DNA of 64,000 nt from Phycisphaerales bacterium. Its GTDB lineage: Bacteria > Planctomycetota > Phycisphaerae > Phycisphaerales > SM1A02. Shown here piece by piece: positions 44,960-54,031 of the stretch (positions are counted from its first letter, which is position 1; every line of letters begins with the position of its first letter). The stretch lies in the NCBI GenBank assembly GCA_014238785.1, contig JABAAL010000013.1:1-64000 (forward strand), read 5' to 3'. The notes under the pieces were generated by a model. It was not told the origin of the DNA and ran no database searches. It was given only the letters and a program-made list of their open reading frames with translations. A program made the translations under genes and the position numbers.

Positions 44960-46228
44960 ATGACCAACGACTTCAACATTATAGAATTTGCGGGGCTTTC
45001 AGACGATCAACCTTGGGAATTACAACAACCAACCCCAACAGATTTACGCGCAGTTATCTCTTGCTCCGAGCAACCATCTATGGAGTCAGTTACGCAAGCG
45101 ATTGCTAATTTTGTTGGCGAAACGATTGAAACCGAAGCGATTGATTCTCCCGAAGATGAAATCTCGTGGTCAGCGCGAGTACGGGTCGAAGGGCTACCAA
45201 CTGACATTATTCTTTGGGTCGAACCACTGACAGAAGCAGCAAAGGAAGCGTCTGAAATTGAACGCGGTTGCATTCTTGCTTTACAAACAGTTCTACACAG
45301 CGAGGATCCCTTAACGCACTTCTCAAATATAATGCGACTTCTCGCAGGCGCACAACTAAACGTACATAGCATTTGCGATTTACCAACGGGCCGTTGGTTC
45401 CCAAAAACTATTTTGGAACAAGTATTCGTAAACAATGACATTGAACCTCCTGAAGAAGTTTTGTGGATTACCCGATTAGTCGAAGCACCAGAAGACACTG
45501 AACCAGAAGACCGTTGGGCTTGGGTTTCAACGCATGGGCTCACACGTTGCGGTCGAGCGGAACTAGAAATGTTTGGTGTTACGGCAATCTATTCTTCCGA
45601 AGCAGTGCAACTCATTGACGGGCTTGCTGCACTCACTCTTGAAACTTCACTACCACCGTCTGGACAACCAATGTCCCTCGGGTCAGATCTTCTTGTTTCG
45701 TTGATGCCGTGCGACAAAGCAATTGGAATGCTTACAGAGGGTATGCCCGGTCTTGAAGACCGAAACATTCCAAGCGTTGCCATTGCAAGTTCCGATGCAA
45801 CTTTGGTTTATCCACACGATGCACTGTTTACGCTTCACCAAGGCGAGACTGCGGTCATCAAAACATTGCGCTCCACCGAACGGAGTGCAAAATTAGCGCA
45901 AGACAAATGGGAACTTTTGCTTAAAGCCGCTGTGCAAATCGGCGAAAGTGAACACGCTGGCTGCATGGTACAAGTACCTTGGGCGCAAGTTGAAGATGAA
46001 GAAGCTCCGCGAGAATATCTTTGGTTTCAAATTGTTGAAGTGAGTGGGCAAGAGGTCGTGGGCAAGCTTGCGCATAGACCTGATCTTGTAACCTCACTTT
46101 CAGAAGGTCAAAAGGAAACGATTGCAAAGACGGATGTAACAGACTGGGTTCTCATGACGCCTGTTGGTCCTATGGGGCCCTGTGATGCCGATGCAATCAA
46201 CGATTTTCTTGAACAGTTCAATAATTGA
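44960..46228 (+). CDS. DUF2314-domain protein
   Basis: About 422 residues from the ATG at 44960, preceded by AAGGG. The C-terminal 110 residues (EYLWFQIVEVSGQEVVGKLA, then TDVTDWVLMTPVGPMGPC) resemble DUF2314, which in other bacteria is found in small cytoplasmic proteins. The N-terminal 300 residues are acidic and soluble, with no motif I recognise (WVSTHGLTRCGRAELEMFGV is the most distinctive piece). No signal peptide or membrane segment is visible. It is the third gene of the folC-leuS set. The function is unknown. Confidence 0.7.
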   Translation: MTNDFNIIEFAGLSDDQPWELQQPTPTDLRAVISCSEQPSMESVTQAIANFVGETIETEAIDSPEDEISWSARVRVEGLPTDIILWVEPLTEAAKEASEIERGCILALQTVLHSEDPLTHFSNIMRLLAGAQLNVHSICDLPTGRWFPKTILEQVFVNNDIEPPEEVLWITRLVEAPEDTEPEDRWAWVSTHGLTRCGRAELEMFGVTAIYSSEAVQLIDGLAALTLETSLPPSGQPMSLGSDLLVSLMPCDKAIGMLTEGMPGLEDRNIPSVAIASSDATLVYPHDALFTLHQGETAVIKTLRSTERSAKLAQDKWELLLKAAVQIGESEHAGCMVQVPWAQVEDEEAPREYLWFQIVEVSGQEVVGKLAHRPDLVTSLSEGQKETIAKTDVTDWVLMTPVGPMGPCDADAINDFLEQFNN

Positions 46229-46272
46229 ATCGCCTCTGCGGCAAACGCCTAAACGTACGTTCACAGAACATA

Positions 46273-46299
46273 ATAAACGACCCGCGGGATTGTTTATTC
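46273..46299. terminator. Bidirectional CCGCGG-cored terminator
   Basis: AATAAAC (46273-46279) pairs with GTTTATT (46293-46299) around a 13-base inner segment, GACCCGCGGGATT, whose CC/GG pairs close a GCG loop. It sits between the convergent DUF2314 and DUF2007 genes and matches the element at 2062 over AATAAACGACCCGCGGGAT (reverse orientation). Confidence 0.75.
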
Positions 46300-46300
46300 A

Positions 46301-46675
46301 TTAAATATTAAGAATAACCAACAGTCCAAATGATAGAAGTGCAAGCACAACAAAAAAGAATGCGATTCTTGCTGTAATTGGCATCGGCATTGAAACGTAT
46401 TCTAGATTATCCTCATCTGATATTTGAAGTTCATCCCAATCAATATCTATAGAGTGGCGTCTGTTATCGAGTAAAATCTGCCTTGCAGTTTCGACCTCTT
46501 CTTTTTTCACTTGCAGTGGGACACCTCGCCATCCCGAACTTAATTCCACTCCTACCCCAATTGCGGGAGTGGCAAACACAAACGCTTCGATGCCATGTTC
46601 ACGTAATACAATTGCCAAAATGTTTGCTTCAAATTCCGTCGGCGGACAAATAAGGGTAACTAAATCTTTACTCAT
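46301..46675 (-). CDS. DUF2007-like protein with C-terminal membrane anchor
   Basis: A 124-residue protein. Residues 3-70 look like DUF2007 (putative signal-transducing domain): LICPPTEFEANILAIVLREH, then a small strand and WRGVPLQVKKEEVETARQIL. One membrane helix is at about 102-122 (ARIAFFFVVLALLSFGLLVI), so the domain would hang in the cytoplasm from the inner membrane. It overlaps the phosphotransferase gene upstream by four bases, so they are translated together. The role is unknown. Confidence 0.75.
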   Translation of the reverse strand: MSKDLVTLICPPTEFEANILAIVLREHGIEAFVFATPAIGVGVELSSGWRGVPLQVKKEEVETARQILLDNRRHSIDIDWDELQISDEDNLEYVSMPMPITARIAFFFVVLALLSFGLLVILNI

Positions 46676-47799
46676 CCAAAATTATCTCCCCCGCTTCTTG
46701 GCGGCTGCAATACTTCGATAATTCGCTCGGCTTTGTCATCAATCCAACGAAGCTTTCGTTCTACCATTCGCAAAAAATCTGAGCCTGGTATATTTCCAAA
46801 ACTGCCTGTTCTATGAACATGAAACACGCTTTCAACTATTAATGCTTCTTTCATTAACGGTGGAATAATTGATAATTCAGATGGCAACAAGGGTGAAACC
46901 GTAAAAGCGTTATACCCTTGAACCATAGATCTAATTGTATGACCACGAAAACTATCTGGCCAATTGTTCACGTCGTCAGTTCCCATTCTCATTGAAAATT
47001 GCAGAACGCCATTAGCAATGTCTGTAATTCTCTGTGCGATTCTCAGAGAATCAAAATCGATTACCGCTACAATTTCTCCGTCTTCATACAGCATATTTCC
47101 CGGATGCCAGTCACCGTGTACCACTGAGGTGGGAAGCGAAGAAAACCCAACTGAATCTGCAGCAAATTTTGCTTTGTCAAATTGTTCCCCTATATAGAAA
47201 GCCGTTTCATCCATACCTTCCAAAGTAGACTTGTTTTCATAATTGGAAAGTACATCCACAACTTCTGAAATAGTTTTCTTTGTGGTTTCAATTTGATGAA
47301 AGGACTTTTTTTTAACTGCTGGCTCTTCTGAAAACTCGCGGAGTATGTCGTGACAGTGCGCCAACACTCTCCCAGACTCAGCGGCCTCTGGTTTTGATTT
47401 GTCAAATCTGTGACCGTTAATGAAATGAAACAACTCGTAAATTCTTCCGTCATGTTCAACCAGTGTGTTGCCTTCGACTGTTTCGACAAGTCCTGCAACA
47501 GGAAATCTATGGTCACCAAGTTTTTTTTGAACGATATGAGAAAAATTCACTCGGTCAATGGCATCTCTTCCTATTGCGCGCCTCTTTAAAAGGTATTTAC
47601 CTTTTGTAGAGCCAACAATCAATTTTGGGGCTTGTCGAGACCCCTTGTTATAATTTTTTATGCGCTGAATAGCGCCGATGTCATATCGACTTAAAATCTT
47701 AACGAGTTCGTCGCCATCGATTTCTTCAACGGTTTCGCATTTGTCAGCTGGAGTCGCTGGTTGCGATTGGTTATCCGAATTGTGAAATACGTTTGACAC
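46672..47799 (-). CDS. Kinase-fold phosphotransferase (APH/HSK type)
   Basis: A 375-residue protein with the aminoglycoside-phosphotransferase fold. The N-lobe has KLIVGSTKGKYLLKRRAIGR with the ATP-binding Lys candidate. The catalytic loop is SSVVHGDWHPGNMLYEDGEI (Asp and Asn of Brenner's motif) and the metal-binding Asp is in AVIDFDSLRIAQR. Family substrates include choline, homoserine, sugars and antibiotics. There is nothing to choose between them. It is co-translated with the DUF2007 membrane protein. Confidence 0.88.
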   Translation of the reverse strand: MSNVFHNSDNQSQPATPADKCETVEEIDGDELVKILSRYDIGAIQRIKNYNKGSRQAPKLIVGSTKGKYLLKRRAIGRDAIDRVNFSHIVQKKLGDHRFPVAGLVETVEGNTLVEHDGRIYELFHFINGHRFDKSKPEAAESGRVLAHCHDILREFSEEPAVKKKSFHQIETTKKTISEVVDVLSNYENKSTLEGMDETAFYIGEQFDKAKFAADSVGFSSLPTSVVHGDWHPGNMLYEDGEIVAVIDFDSLRIAQRITDIANGVLQFSMRMGTDDVNNWPDSFRGHTIRSMVQGYNAFTVSPLLPSELSIIPPLMKEALIVESVFHVHRTGSFGNIPGSDFLRMVERKLRWIDDKAERIIEVLQPPRSGGDNFG

Positions 47800-47879
47800 T
47801 ACGATATATTACGTCAATACATGCTTCTCGTCGGTTCCAGCAAACGAACAGGTAGAAATATGCCAGGCAAATCCCGTTG

Positions 47880-48755
47880 TCACTCAGCGTTCTGAACTTG
47901 CTCTTTTATACGGTCAACAGCGCCTTTAATTTCAACAATGCGCCGGCTCGTATCTCCATCTAAACACTTACTTGCAATTGTATTGGATTCCCGCAGCATT
48001 TCTTGCGCAAGAAAATCTAGCGTTCGACCTATAGGATCAACCTCTGGGCCACCAATCAGTTCGCGAAATTGTTCAAGGTGCCCATCAAGGCGGGAAATTT
48101 CTTCCGCAATATCTGTTTTTTCAGCAAATATCGCAACTTCGCGAAGTGTGTCTGGTTCAGATACATTCGCGCCAATTTCAGAAAATAATGTTTCCATTCG
48201 TTGTCGCAAACGTTGCTGATACTCTTCAACTATTTCAGGAGCGCGCTCTTTGATGAGTAATAGATGTTCGGCTATCTTTGACAATTGTTGCTCAAGATCC
48301 GCTTCGAGTATTTGACCTTCCCGCCTTCGCATCTCAATAACTTTTTGGCAGCCGTCTTCGACCAATTCAAGTAATCGTGGCTTTACTCGAATCGCTACAT
48401 CTTCATCCGTGTCATTGCTCAACACTCCCGGCAAAGAAAGCAGCCGACTCACTTCAATAGAAACAGACGCATCGACTTTGCGCAGCGTATTGATATATTC
48501 ACGTAATATATCCTCATTAATCGTTGCTACGCCGTGCTCTGGAGAATCCATGAACTTTACATTTACTGCAACGCTGCCCCGAGAAATTTGTTTTGAGATT
48601 ATCGCGTCGATTTCTGCATCAAGCGATTGAAGTAAGTCTGGCAATCGAACGTTTGATTTATAAAACTTGTTGTTAACCGTACGTATTTCTACTTGAAGCG
48701 TAACCCCATCTTCTCGTGAAGAGGCGCTTCCAAAACCAGTCATAGACCTAAGCAT
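47880..48755 (-). CDS. yicC: YicC/YloC-family endoribonuclease
   Basis: A 291-residue protein of the YicC/YloC family. It starts MLRSMTGFGSASSREDGVTL, the typical N-terminus, and contains VEIRTVNNKFYKSNVRLPDL. The C-terminal domain has DIAEEISRLDGHLEQFRELI, GRTLDFLAQEMLRESNTIAS and KCLDGDTSRRIVEIKGAVDR, all near-universal in the family. E. coli YicC cleaves RNA and affects small-RNA turnover. It lies three bases after secG in a tpiA-secG-yicC block. Confidence 0.95.
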   Translation of the reverse strand: MLRSMTGFGSASSREDGVTLQVEIRTVNNKFYKSNVRLPDLLQSLDAEIDAIISKQISRGSVAVNVKFMDSPEHGVATINEDILREYINTLRKVDASVSIEVSRLLSLPGVLSNDTDEDVAIRVKPRLLELVEDGCQKVIEMRRREGQILEADLEQQLSKIAEHLLLIKERAPEIVEEYQQRLRQRMETLFSEIGANVSEPDTLREVAIFAEKTDIAEEISRLDGHLEQFRELIGGPEVDPIGRTLDFLAQEMLRESNTIASKCLDGDTSRRIVEIKGAVDRIKEQVQNAE

Positions 48756-48758
48756 GTA

Positions 48759-49178
48759 TTAATTTCCACCCGTTGGATGGTCTGAGTTTCCAGAATTAGT
48801 CGGATGATCAGAATTGCCAGTTGTTGGTGGGATTGCTAATGTTGCTGGATCAGTTGGTATCGTGTTTGTTGCGGGTGCAGATGCATCGTCCGTTGAAACT
48901 ACAGCAGATGGTTCCGTTGCTTCTGTGGTGTCAGTTTTACTTTCAACAAGATTTAACGCAATCGCTGTCCCTAAGAAAAGTACAAACGCAACGACCGTCA
49001 TCACGGTCAATGCATCACCAACTCTACCGCCGAAAACTGTGTCCGTACCGCCACCACCAGCACCTCCAAAAGCAGAGGCAAGCCCACCCCCTTGAGGTCG
49101 TTGGACAAGAATGATTAAAATCATTGCTACTGCAAGAACAATGAGTACGATTGTAAGGATAAGGAATGTATTGTTCAT
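48759..49178 (-). CDS. secG: Preprotein translocase subunit SecG
   Basis: A 139-residue SecG. The first helix is at about 4-25 and the second at about 55-80. The conserved loop is LVQRPQGGGLASAFGGAGGG between them. SecG is normally 70-115 residues; here the tail after residue 85 is long, acidic and low-complexity (Thr, Ala, Asp) and ends with a repeated GNSDHPT unit (TTGNSDHPTNSGNSDHPTGG). SecG binds SecYE and eases insertion of export substrates. The tail would lie in the periplasm if the topology is standard. Confidence 0.94.
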   Translation of the reverse strand: MNNTFLILTIVLIVLAVAMILIILVQRPQGGGLASAFGGAGGGGTDTVFGGRVGDALTVMTVVAFVLFLGTAIALNLVESKTDTTEATEPSAVVSTDDASAPATNTIPTDPATLAIPPTTGNSDHPTNSGNSDHPTGGN

Positions 49179-49199
49179 TTCAAAATTTCCGTACTAGTG

Positions 49200-49967
49200 T
49201 CACGACTCGCAAGCGGCCGTAACAATTGCATTAAACGAATCTGCTGACAAGGATGCGCCGCCTACGAGCGCGCCATCAATATCTGGGCAGGCAAATAACT
49301 CTGCGGCATTATCAGGTTTAACTGAGCCGCCATACTGAATGCGAAGGGTATTCGCAATTGTTTCATCATACAACCCGCGAACACATTCGCGAATTTCTTT
49401 GTGGACATTTTGTGCATCATCGGGACTTGCCGTTTTCCCTGTTCCAATTGCCCACACTGGTTCATAGGCAATCACAACCATCTCCATCTTTGAAGCATGC
49501 ACGTGTTGAAGGCCGGATTTTACCTGCCCAAGCACGACTTCTACTGTTTTACCAGCTTCTCGCTCTTCGAGGGTTTCACCCACGCAAAGAACTGTCTGAA
49601 AGCCGTCTTTGATTGAATACTCCATTTTTTGGGAGATTAACTCCGCTGATTCGCCCAAAATGTGGCGTCGCTCGCTGTGACCGATGATAACACTTGTTGC
49701 ACCAACCTCACGAAGCATTGCACCGCTGACCTCGCCGGTAAAAGCCCCACTGGGTTCGTGCCATATATTCTGCGCACCAAGGTGCAATGAAGTTTGGTCA
49801 ATCACGCTATCCACCGCTTGAATATACAAAAATGGAGGATATACGACCACTTCGCAGCACTCGCAGGTATCCGCTTGATCTGCAATAGCTCCAGCGAGAA
49901 GCATGCCCGATTCTAAGTTGGTATTCATCTTCCAATTGCCGCCAATAATAGGTATTCGTTTGGTCAT
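49200..49967 (-). CDS. tpiA: Triosephosphate isomerase
   Basis: About 255 residues from the ATG at 49967 (MTKRIPIIGGNWKMN); the frame extends upstream without support. The active-site Lys is in GGNWKMN, the electrophile His in VIIGHSERR, and the base Glu in VIAYEPVWAIGTGKTASPDD, with loop 6 intact. GGSVKPDNAAELFACPDIDG and GALVGGASL bind phosphate. It interconverts DHAP and glyceraldehyde 3-phosphate in glycolysis. It is divergent from alaS and upstream of secG. Confidence 0.97.
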   Translation of the reverse strand: MTKRIPIIGGNWKMNTNLESGMLLAGAIADQADTCECCEVVVYPPFLYIQAVDSVIDQTSLHLGAQNIWHEPSGAFTGEVSGAMLREVGATSVIIGHSERRHILGESAELISQKMEYSIKDGFQTVLCVGETLEEREAGKTVEVVLGQVKSGLQHVHASKMEMVVIAYEPVWAIGTGKTASPDDAQNVHKEIRECVRGLYDETIANTLRIQYGGSVKPDNAAELFACPDIDGALVGGASLSADSFNAIVTAACES

Positions 49968-50068
49968 CTGAGCCGCGAAGGATACCAGAAACCCACAAAT
50001 CTCTCGCGATTTGCTCACATTCTGCGAGTACAATCTGCGTTTTCAACCCCTCATGCAGGAATCTATTT

Positions 50069-52879
50069 ATGACGCAGAGCGCTGCAGACATTCGAAGACA
50101 ATTTCTCGACTTTTTTGCAACACAATGTGGTCATATTGAGGTTCCTTCAAGCCCCGTAATCCCTCACAACGATCCAACCTTGCTGTTCACAAATGCTGGA
50201 ATGAACCAGTTCAAGGACGTCTTTCTTGGTCGCGGAACAAGACCCTACACAAGAGCCGTTGATACCCAAAAGTGCATTCGCGCTGGTGGAAAACATAACG
50301 ACCTTGAAGATGTTGGTCGCGATACCTACCACCACACATTTTTTGAAATGCTTGGTAACTGGTCGTTCGGTGATTACTTCAAAGAAGATGCAATCAAATG
50401 GGCTTGGAAATTATTCACAGAAGTTTGGGGGCTTGATAAAGACCGTTTGTACGTGACCGTCTTTGCCGGTGATGACAAAGATGGGCTTGATCCTGACATT
50501 GATGCTGAAAATCTTTGGAAAGAATTAACTAACATTGATCATTCGCACATAACGCGTTGGGATCGCAAAGATAACTTTTGGGAAATGGGAAACACGGGGC
50601 CATGTGGACCATGCAGCGAAATTCATTACGACTCGACTCCCGATAAAAGTGGAGGTCACCTTGTAAATTTGGATGACCCCGATGTCATTGAAATTTGGAA
50701 CTTGGTATTTATTCAATACAACCGCGGTGATGATGGAACACTTGCGCCGTTACCAAACCAACATGTTGATACTGGCATGGGTCTTGAACGAGTCGTGCGA
50801 GTATTGCAAGGGAAAAACAGCAATTACGACACCGACCTTTGGACTCCTATCTTTGAATTAATAACAACACTCACGGGTGCTCCCGCATATGGCGGCGAGA
50901 TAGACAACCACACAGACATTGCGTACCGCGTCCTTGCCGACCATATACGCTGCCTTGTTGTAGCAATTGCGGATGGTGGTAGACCCGGCGCAGCAGGAAG
51001 AGAGTATGTGCTTCGTAGAATTTTACGTCGCGCCGTTCGTCACGCACACCAGACATTCGGCGTTGAAGGACCCCTTCTTTATAAACTCGTTCCATCGGTA
51101 GTCGGAACGTTGGGCGAAGTGTTTCCTGAAATAACAAAGAATGAAGAACATGTTTCGCAAATTATTCTTGATGAAGAAGAAAGTTTCTTAAAAACTCTCG
51201 ATCGAGGTATTGAGTTGTTTGAAAAGGCCGTCTCCTACGGTGATGGTAAAAGCATCGATGCAAAAAGCGCATTCACTCTTCATGATACATTTGGATTTCC
51301 AATTGATCTTACTGAGGTTATGGCAGAAGAACAAAATCTTACGGTTGATCGTGATGGATACGATGTGCTCATGGAACAGGCAAGAGAAACATCCCGCGCA
51401 ACAAGTGAGATTGATCAAAAAATGCATTTGCCGCCAGAGGTATTAGGGAAACTTTCTATATTAAATATACACGCAACCAACGACCATCAAAAATATGGGC
51501 GGGGCGTAGCTAACTCTCAAGTCAAAGCCATTTGGAACGGCAAAGAACTTGTTGGCAAGGCGGATGGGTCGATGGTTTTCGGAATCGTTCTCAATAAAAC
51601 GCCCTTCTATGCAGAACAAGGTGGGCAAGTTGGCGACATCGGTCACATCGTTCGAGAACATAATGGTTCGCAAAAGAGATGCGAGTTCATAGTAAATGAA
51701 ACACATCGCTACGGCGATTATGTACTTCATGTTGGAAGGGTGCTTGAAGGTGTTTTGCTTGATGGAGACCAAACAACAACAACAGTGAACGAGAAACGAC
51801 GAAAGCATACCGAGGCAAACCACACGTGCACGCATCTTCTAAACCACGCACTTCGCTCTGTTCTAGGCGAAGATGTGCAACAGCGCGGGTCGCTTGTAGA
51901 CCACGACCGACTTCGATTTGACTTTTCGTTTGCTCATGCAATGACCGACGAGCAGGTTTTTGAAGTTGAAAATCTTGTAAACAAATCCATTGAGAGTGTC
52001 CTGTGTGTTGATGCGAAAGAAGCCCCACTAGAACAAGCGCAAGAAATCTATGGTGTTCGTGCAGTGTTTGGCGAACAATACCCAGACCCTGTTCGAGTCG
52101 TGAGCATTGGCGCTTTAGTAGATGATTTACTCCATAATCCTTCAAACGAGGATTGGTACAACTGCTCCGTCGAATTTTGTGGAGGCACACATCTTGACAA
52201 CTCTCAAGATGCAAAACGGTTTGTGTTGCTACATGAGCAAGCGCTTGCTTCTGGCATACGAAGAATTATTGCCGTCACCGGCGTGACTGCTGAAGCAGCG
52301 CATCTTGCTGGGATTTCACTTATGAAACAAATTAAAGATGCGAAACAACTCGATGGCAATGACTTTGTCGACTCGTATAATAATCTTATTCGAGAAGTTG
52401 ATGAACTTCCAATTTCACAACCAACTCGTCATAAAGCAAAGCAAGAGTTAAAAACGCTTCATTCTCGTGTACGTTCGGTTCAAAAAGATGCTGCATCTTC
52501 ACGAAAGGATCATGTTCTTGAACAAGCAAGAGTCATTGCAGACTTAGATGAAAATATTATTGTTGCTACTATAAGCGGCGCGGACAAAGATTCCATGATG
52601 ACTGCGCTTGACTCTATTAGATCAAAACGTCCCGATGGCGCTGTGATATTATTTACAGCAGATATGGAAGAGAGCAAGGTAATTATTGTTGCTGGTGTAA
52701 GCAAAGCGATGATTACAAAAGGACTAAAGGCAGGAGATTGGGTCCGAGAAGCTGCTAAAAAATGCGGCGGTAGCGGCGGTGGCCGACCCGACACTGCGCA
52801 AGCGGGTGGTAAAGAACCTGAAAATGTTCCTGTAGCAATGAACCGCGCTACGCAGTACGCAAAAGAGGTAACACAATGA
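50069..52879 (+). CDS. alaS: Alanyl-tRNA synthetase
   Basis: A 936-residue class II synthetase. The catalytic domain has PVIPHNDPTLLFTNAGMNQF (motif 1 region), RDTYHHTFFEMLGNWSFGDY (motif 2) and GMGLERVVRVLQGK (motif 3). The editing domain carries NHTCTHLLNHALR and VEFCGGTHLDNSQDAK, whose His and Cys bind zinc and hydrolyse mischarged Ser- or Gly-tRNA. The C-terminal C-Ala domain ends CGGSGGGRPDTAQAGGK. The length is slightly more than usual. It overlaps the next gene by four bases (ATGA). Confidence 0.98.
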   Translation: MTQSAADIRRQFLDFFATQCGHIEVPSSPVIPHNDPTLLFTNAGMNQFKDVFLGRGTRPYTRAVDTQKCIRAGGKHNDLEDVGRDTYHHTFFEMLGNWSFGDYFKEDAIKWAWKLFTEVWGLDKDRLYVTVFAGDDKDGLDPDIDAENLWKELTNIDHSHITRWDRKDNFWEMGNTGPCGPCSEIHYDSTPDKSGGHLVNLDDPDVIEIWNLVFIQYNRGDDGTLAPLPNQHVDTGMGLERVVRVLQGKNSNYDTDLWTPIFELITTLTGAPAYGGEIDNHTDIAYRVLADHIRCLVVAIADGGRPGAAGREYVLRRILRRAVRHAHQTFGVEGPLLYKLVPSVVGTLGEVFPEITKNEEHVSQIILDEEESFLKTLDRGIELFEKAVSYGDGKSIDAKSAFTLHDTFGFPIDLTEVMAEEQNLTVDRDGYDVLMEQARETSRATSEIDQKMHLPPEVLGKLSILNIHATNDHQKYGRGVANSQVKAIWNGKELVGKADGSMVFGIVLNKTPFYAEQGGQVGDIGHIVREHNGSQKRCEFIVNETHRYGDYVLHVGRVLEGVLLDGDQTTTTVNEKRRKHTEANHTCTHLLNHALRSVLGEDVQQRGSLVDHDRLRFDFSFAHAMTDEQVFEVENLVNKSIESVLCVDAKEAPLEQAQEIYGVRAVFGEQYPDPVRVVSIGALVDDLLHNPSNEDWYNCSVEFCGGTHLDNSQDAKRFVLLHEQALASGIRRIIAVTGVTAEAAHLAGISLMKQIKDAKQLDGNDFVDSYNNLIREVDELPISQPTRHKAKQELKTLHSRVRSVQKDAASSRKDHVLEQARVIADLDENIIVATISGADKDSMMTALDSIRSKRPDGAVILFTADMEESKVIIVAGVSKAMITKGLKAGDWVREAAKKCGGSGGGRPDTAQAGGKEPENVPVAMNRATQYAKEVTQ

Positions 52880-53214
52880 CAGAAAATAACAAAAATGACT
52901 CCAACGAAAAACAAGAAGGTGTTCCCCATCTTGTAACACCGCTTCGGCCAATTGCACATCAAGTTGGCGAACACATTCTCGCCGCACTTGAACATGACGA
53001 AACTGTTGCTGTTCTTACAACCGTAACTGGTTCTAGAAATGGTGAACAGGTAGTCTCTATACCGCTCACTAGCGAACACTTGCAACAAGTGCATGGCTTA
53101 ATTAAAGAAATTCACGAGAGCGAAGAGCCTGAACGTATTCCGTGTATTGGTTTTCATTGTTATGTTGACGCAAACGAACCAGAGGAAGAACAAAATGAAA
53201 ACGAACTTGTTTAA
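52876..53214 (+). CDS. Small acidic protein of unknown function
   Basis: A 112-residue soluble protein with many Glu and Asp, no Cys pair and no membrane segment. Its core [20 protein letters not shown] is followed by [20 protein letters not shown] and a helix. I do not recognise the family. It starts inside the alaS stop codon (ATGA) and ends 20 bases inside the next gene, so it sits in one operon with both. The tight overlaps and a normal composition make it likely to be a real gene. Confidence 0.65.
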   Translation: MTENNKNDSNEKQEGVPHLVTPLRPIAHQVGEHILAALEHDETVAVLTTVTGSRNGEQVVSIPLTSEHLQQVHGLIKEIHESEEPERIPCIGFHCYVDANEPEEEQNENELV

Positions 53215-54031
53215 TATTTCTTTAGCGCAATGGTCACTGCACCGAGCCCTTCAGGGTGGCTATATCAAATCCATTGATTTTCCTCGCATAACAAAAGAGC
53301 AGTTTGGGATTAATGCCGTTGAATATGTCAACAGCTTTTTTCCTGAGAGACAGCCAGTACCAGAGTTTGTGAATGATTTAAAATTACGATGTGATGACCT
53401 GGGCGTCACTAGCCTCCTCATCATGTGTGACGGCGAAGGAAACCTAGGTGATCCTGACAATACCGCAAGGACTAAAGCAATCGAAAACCATTTTAAGTGG
53501 GTCGACGCAGCTGTTGAACTTGGATGCCATTCAATCCGTGTAAATGCGCAATCAAGCGGCACGTATGAAGAGCAACAAAAACTTGCTGCAGACGGTTTGC
53601 GTCGGTTGACTGAATTTGGTGATACAAAAAAAATTAATATCATCGTTGAAAATCACGGAGGCTTAAGTTCAAATGGTGCGTGGCTTGCCGGTGTGATGAA
53701 AATGGTGGACCGTCCTCGTTGTGGCACATTGCCTGATTTTGGTAACTTTATTTTAGATTGGGGAACACGCGAAATGTACGATCGGTACAAAGGTGTTGCC
53801 GAATTGATGCCTTTTGCAAAAGCGGTGAGTGCAAAGTCGCACGACTTTGATAATGAAGGAGCCGAACTGCATACCGATTATGAAAAAATGATTGCTATTG
53901 TTTTAGATTCTGGGTATCGGGGTTGGATTGGCATCGAATACGAAGGTGGCAAGATTGGCGAGTTTGAAGGCATCGTTCGAACGAAGGATCTACTAGAAAA
54001 AGTAAGGGCAAGTAAAGAGGAGACAGTATGA
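53195..54031 (+). CDS. Sugar-phosphate isomerase/epimerase-like TIM barrel
   Basis: About 278 residues from the ATG at 53195, where the preceding gene is still being read. The AP-endonuclease-2 fold is shown by [53 protein letters not shown] and [20 protein letters not shown], with conserved Glu, His and Asp for a divalent metal. Xylose-isomerase-like enzymes of this type isomerise or epimerise sugars or inositols. No signal peptide. It shares four bases with the dehydrogenase gene after it, so the two may act in one sugar pathway. Confidence 0.85.
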   Translation: MKTNLFNISLAQWSLHRALQGGYIKSIDFPRITKEQFGINAVEYVNSFFPERQPVPEFVNDLKLRCDDLGVTSLLIMCDGEGNLGDPDNTARTKAIENHFKWVDAAVELGCHSIRVNAQSSGTYEEQQKLAADGLRRLTEFGDTKKINIIVENHGGLSSNGAWLAGVMKMVDRPRCGTLPDFGNFILDWGTREMYDRYKGVAELMPFAKAVSAKSHDFDNEGAELHTDYEKMIAIVLDSGYRGWIGIEYEGGKIGEFEGIVRTKDLLEKVRASKEETV

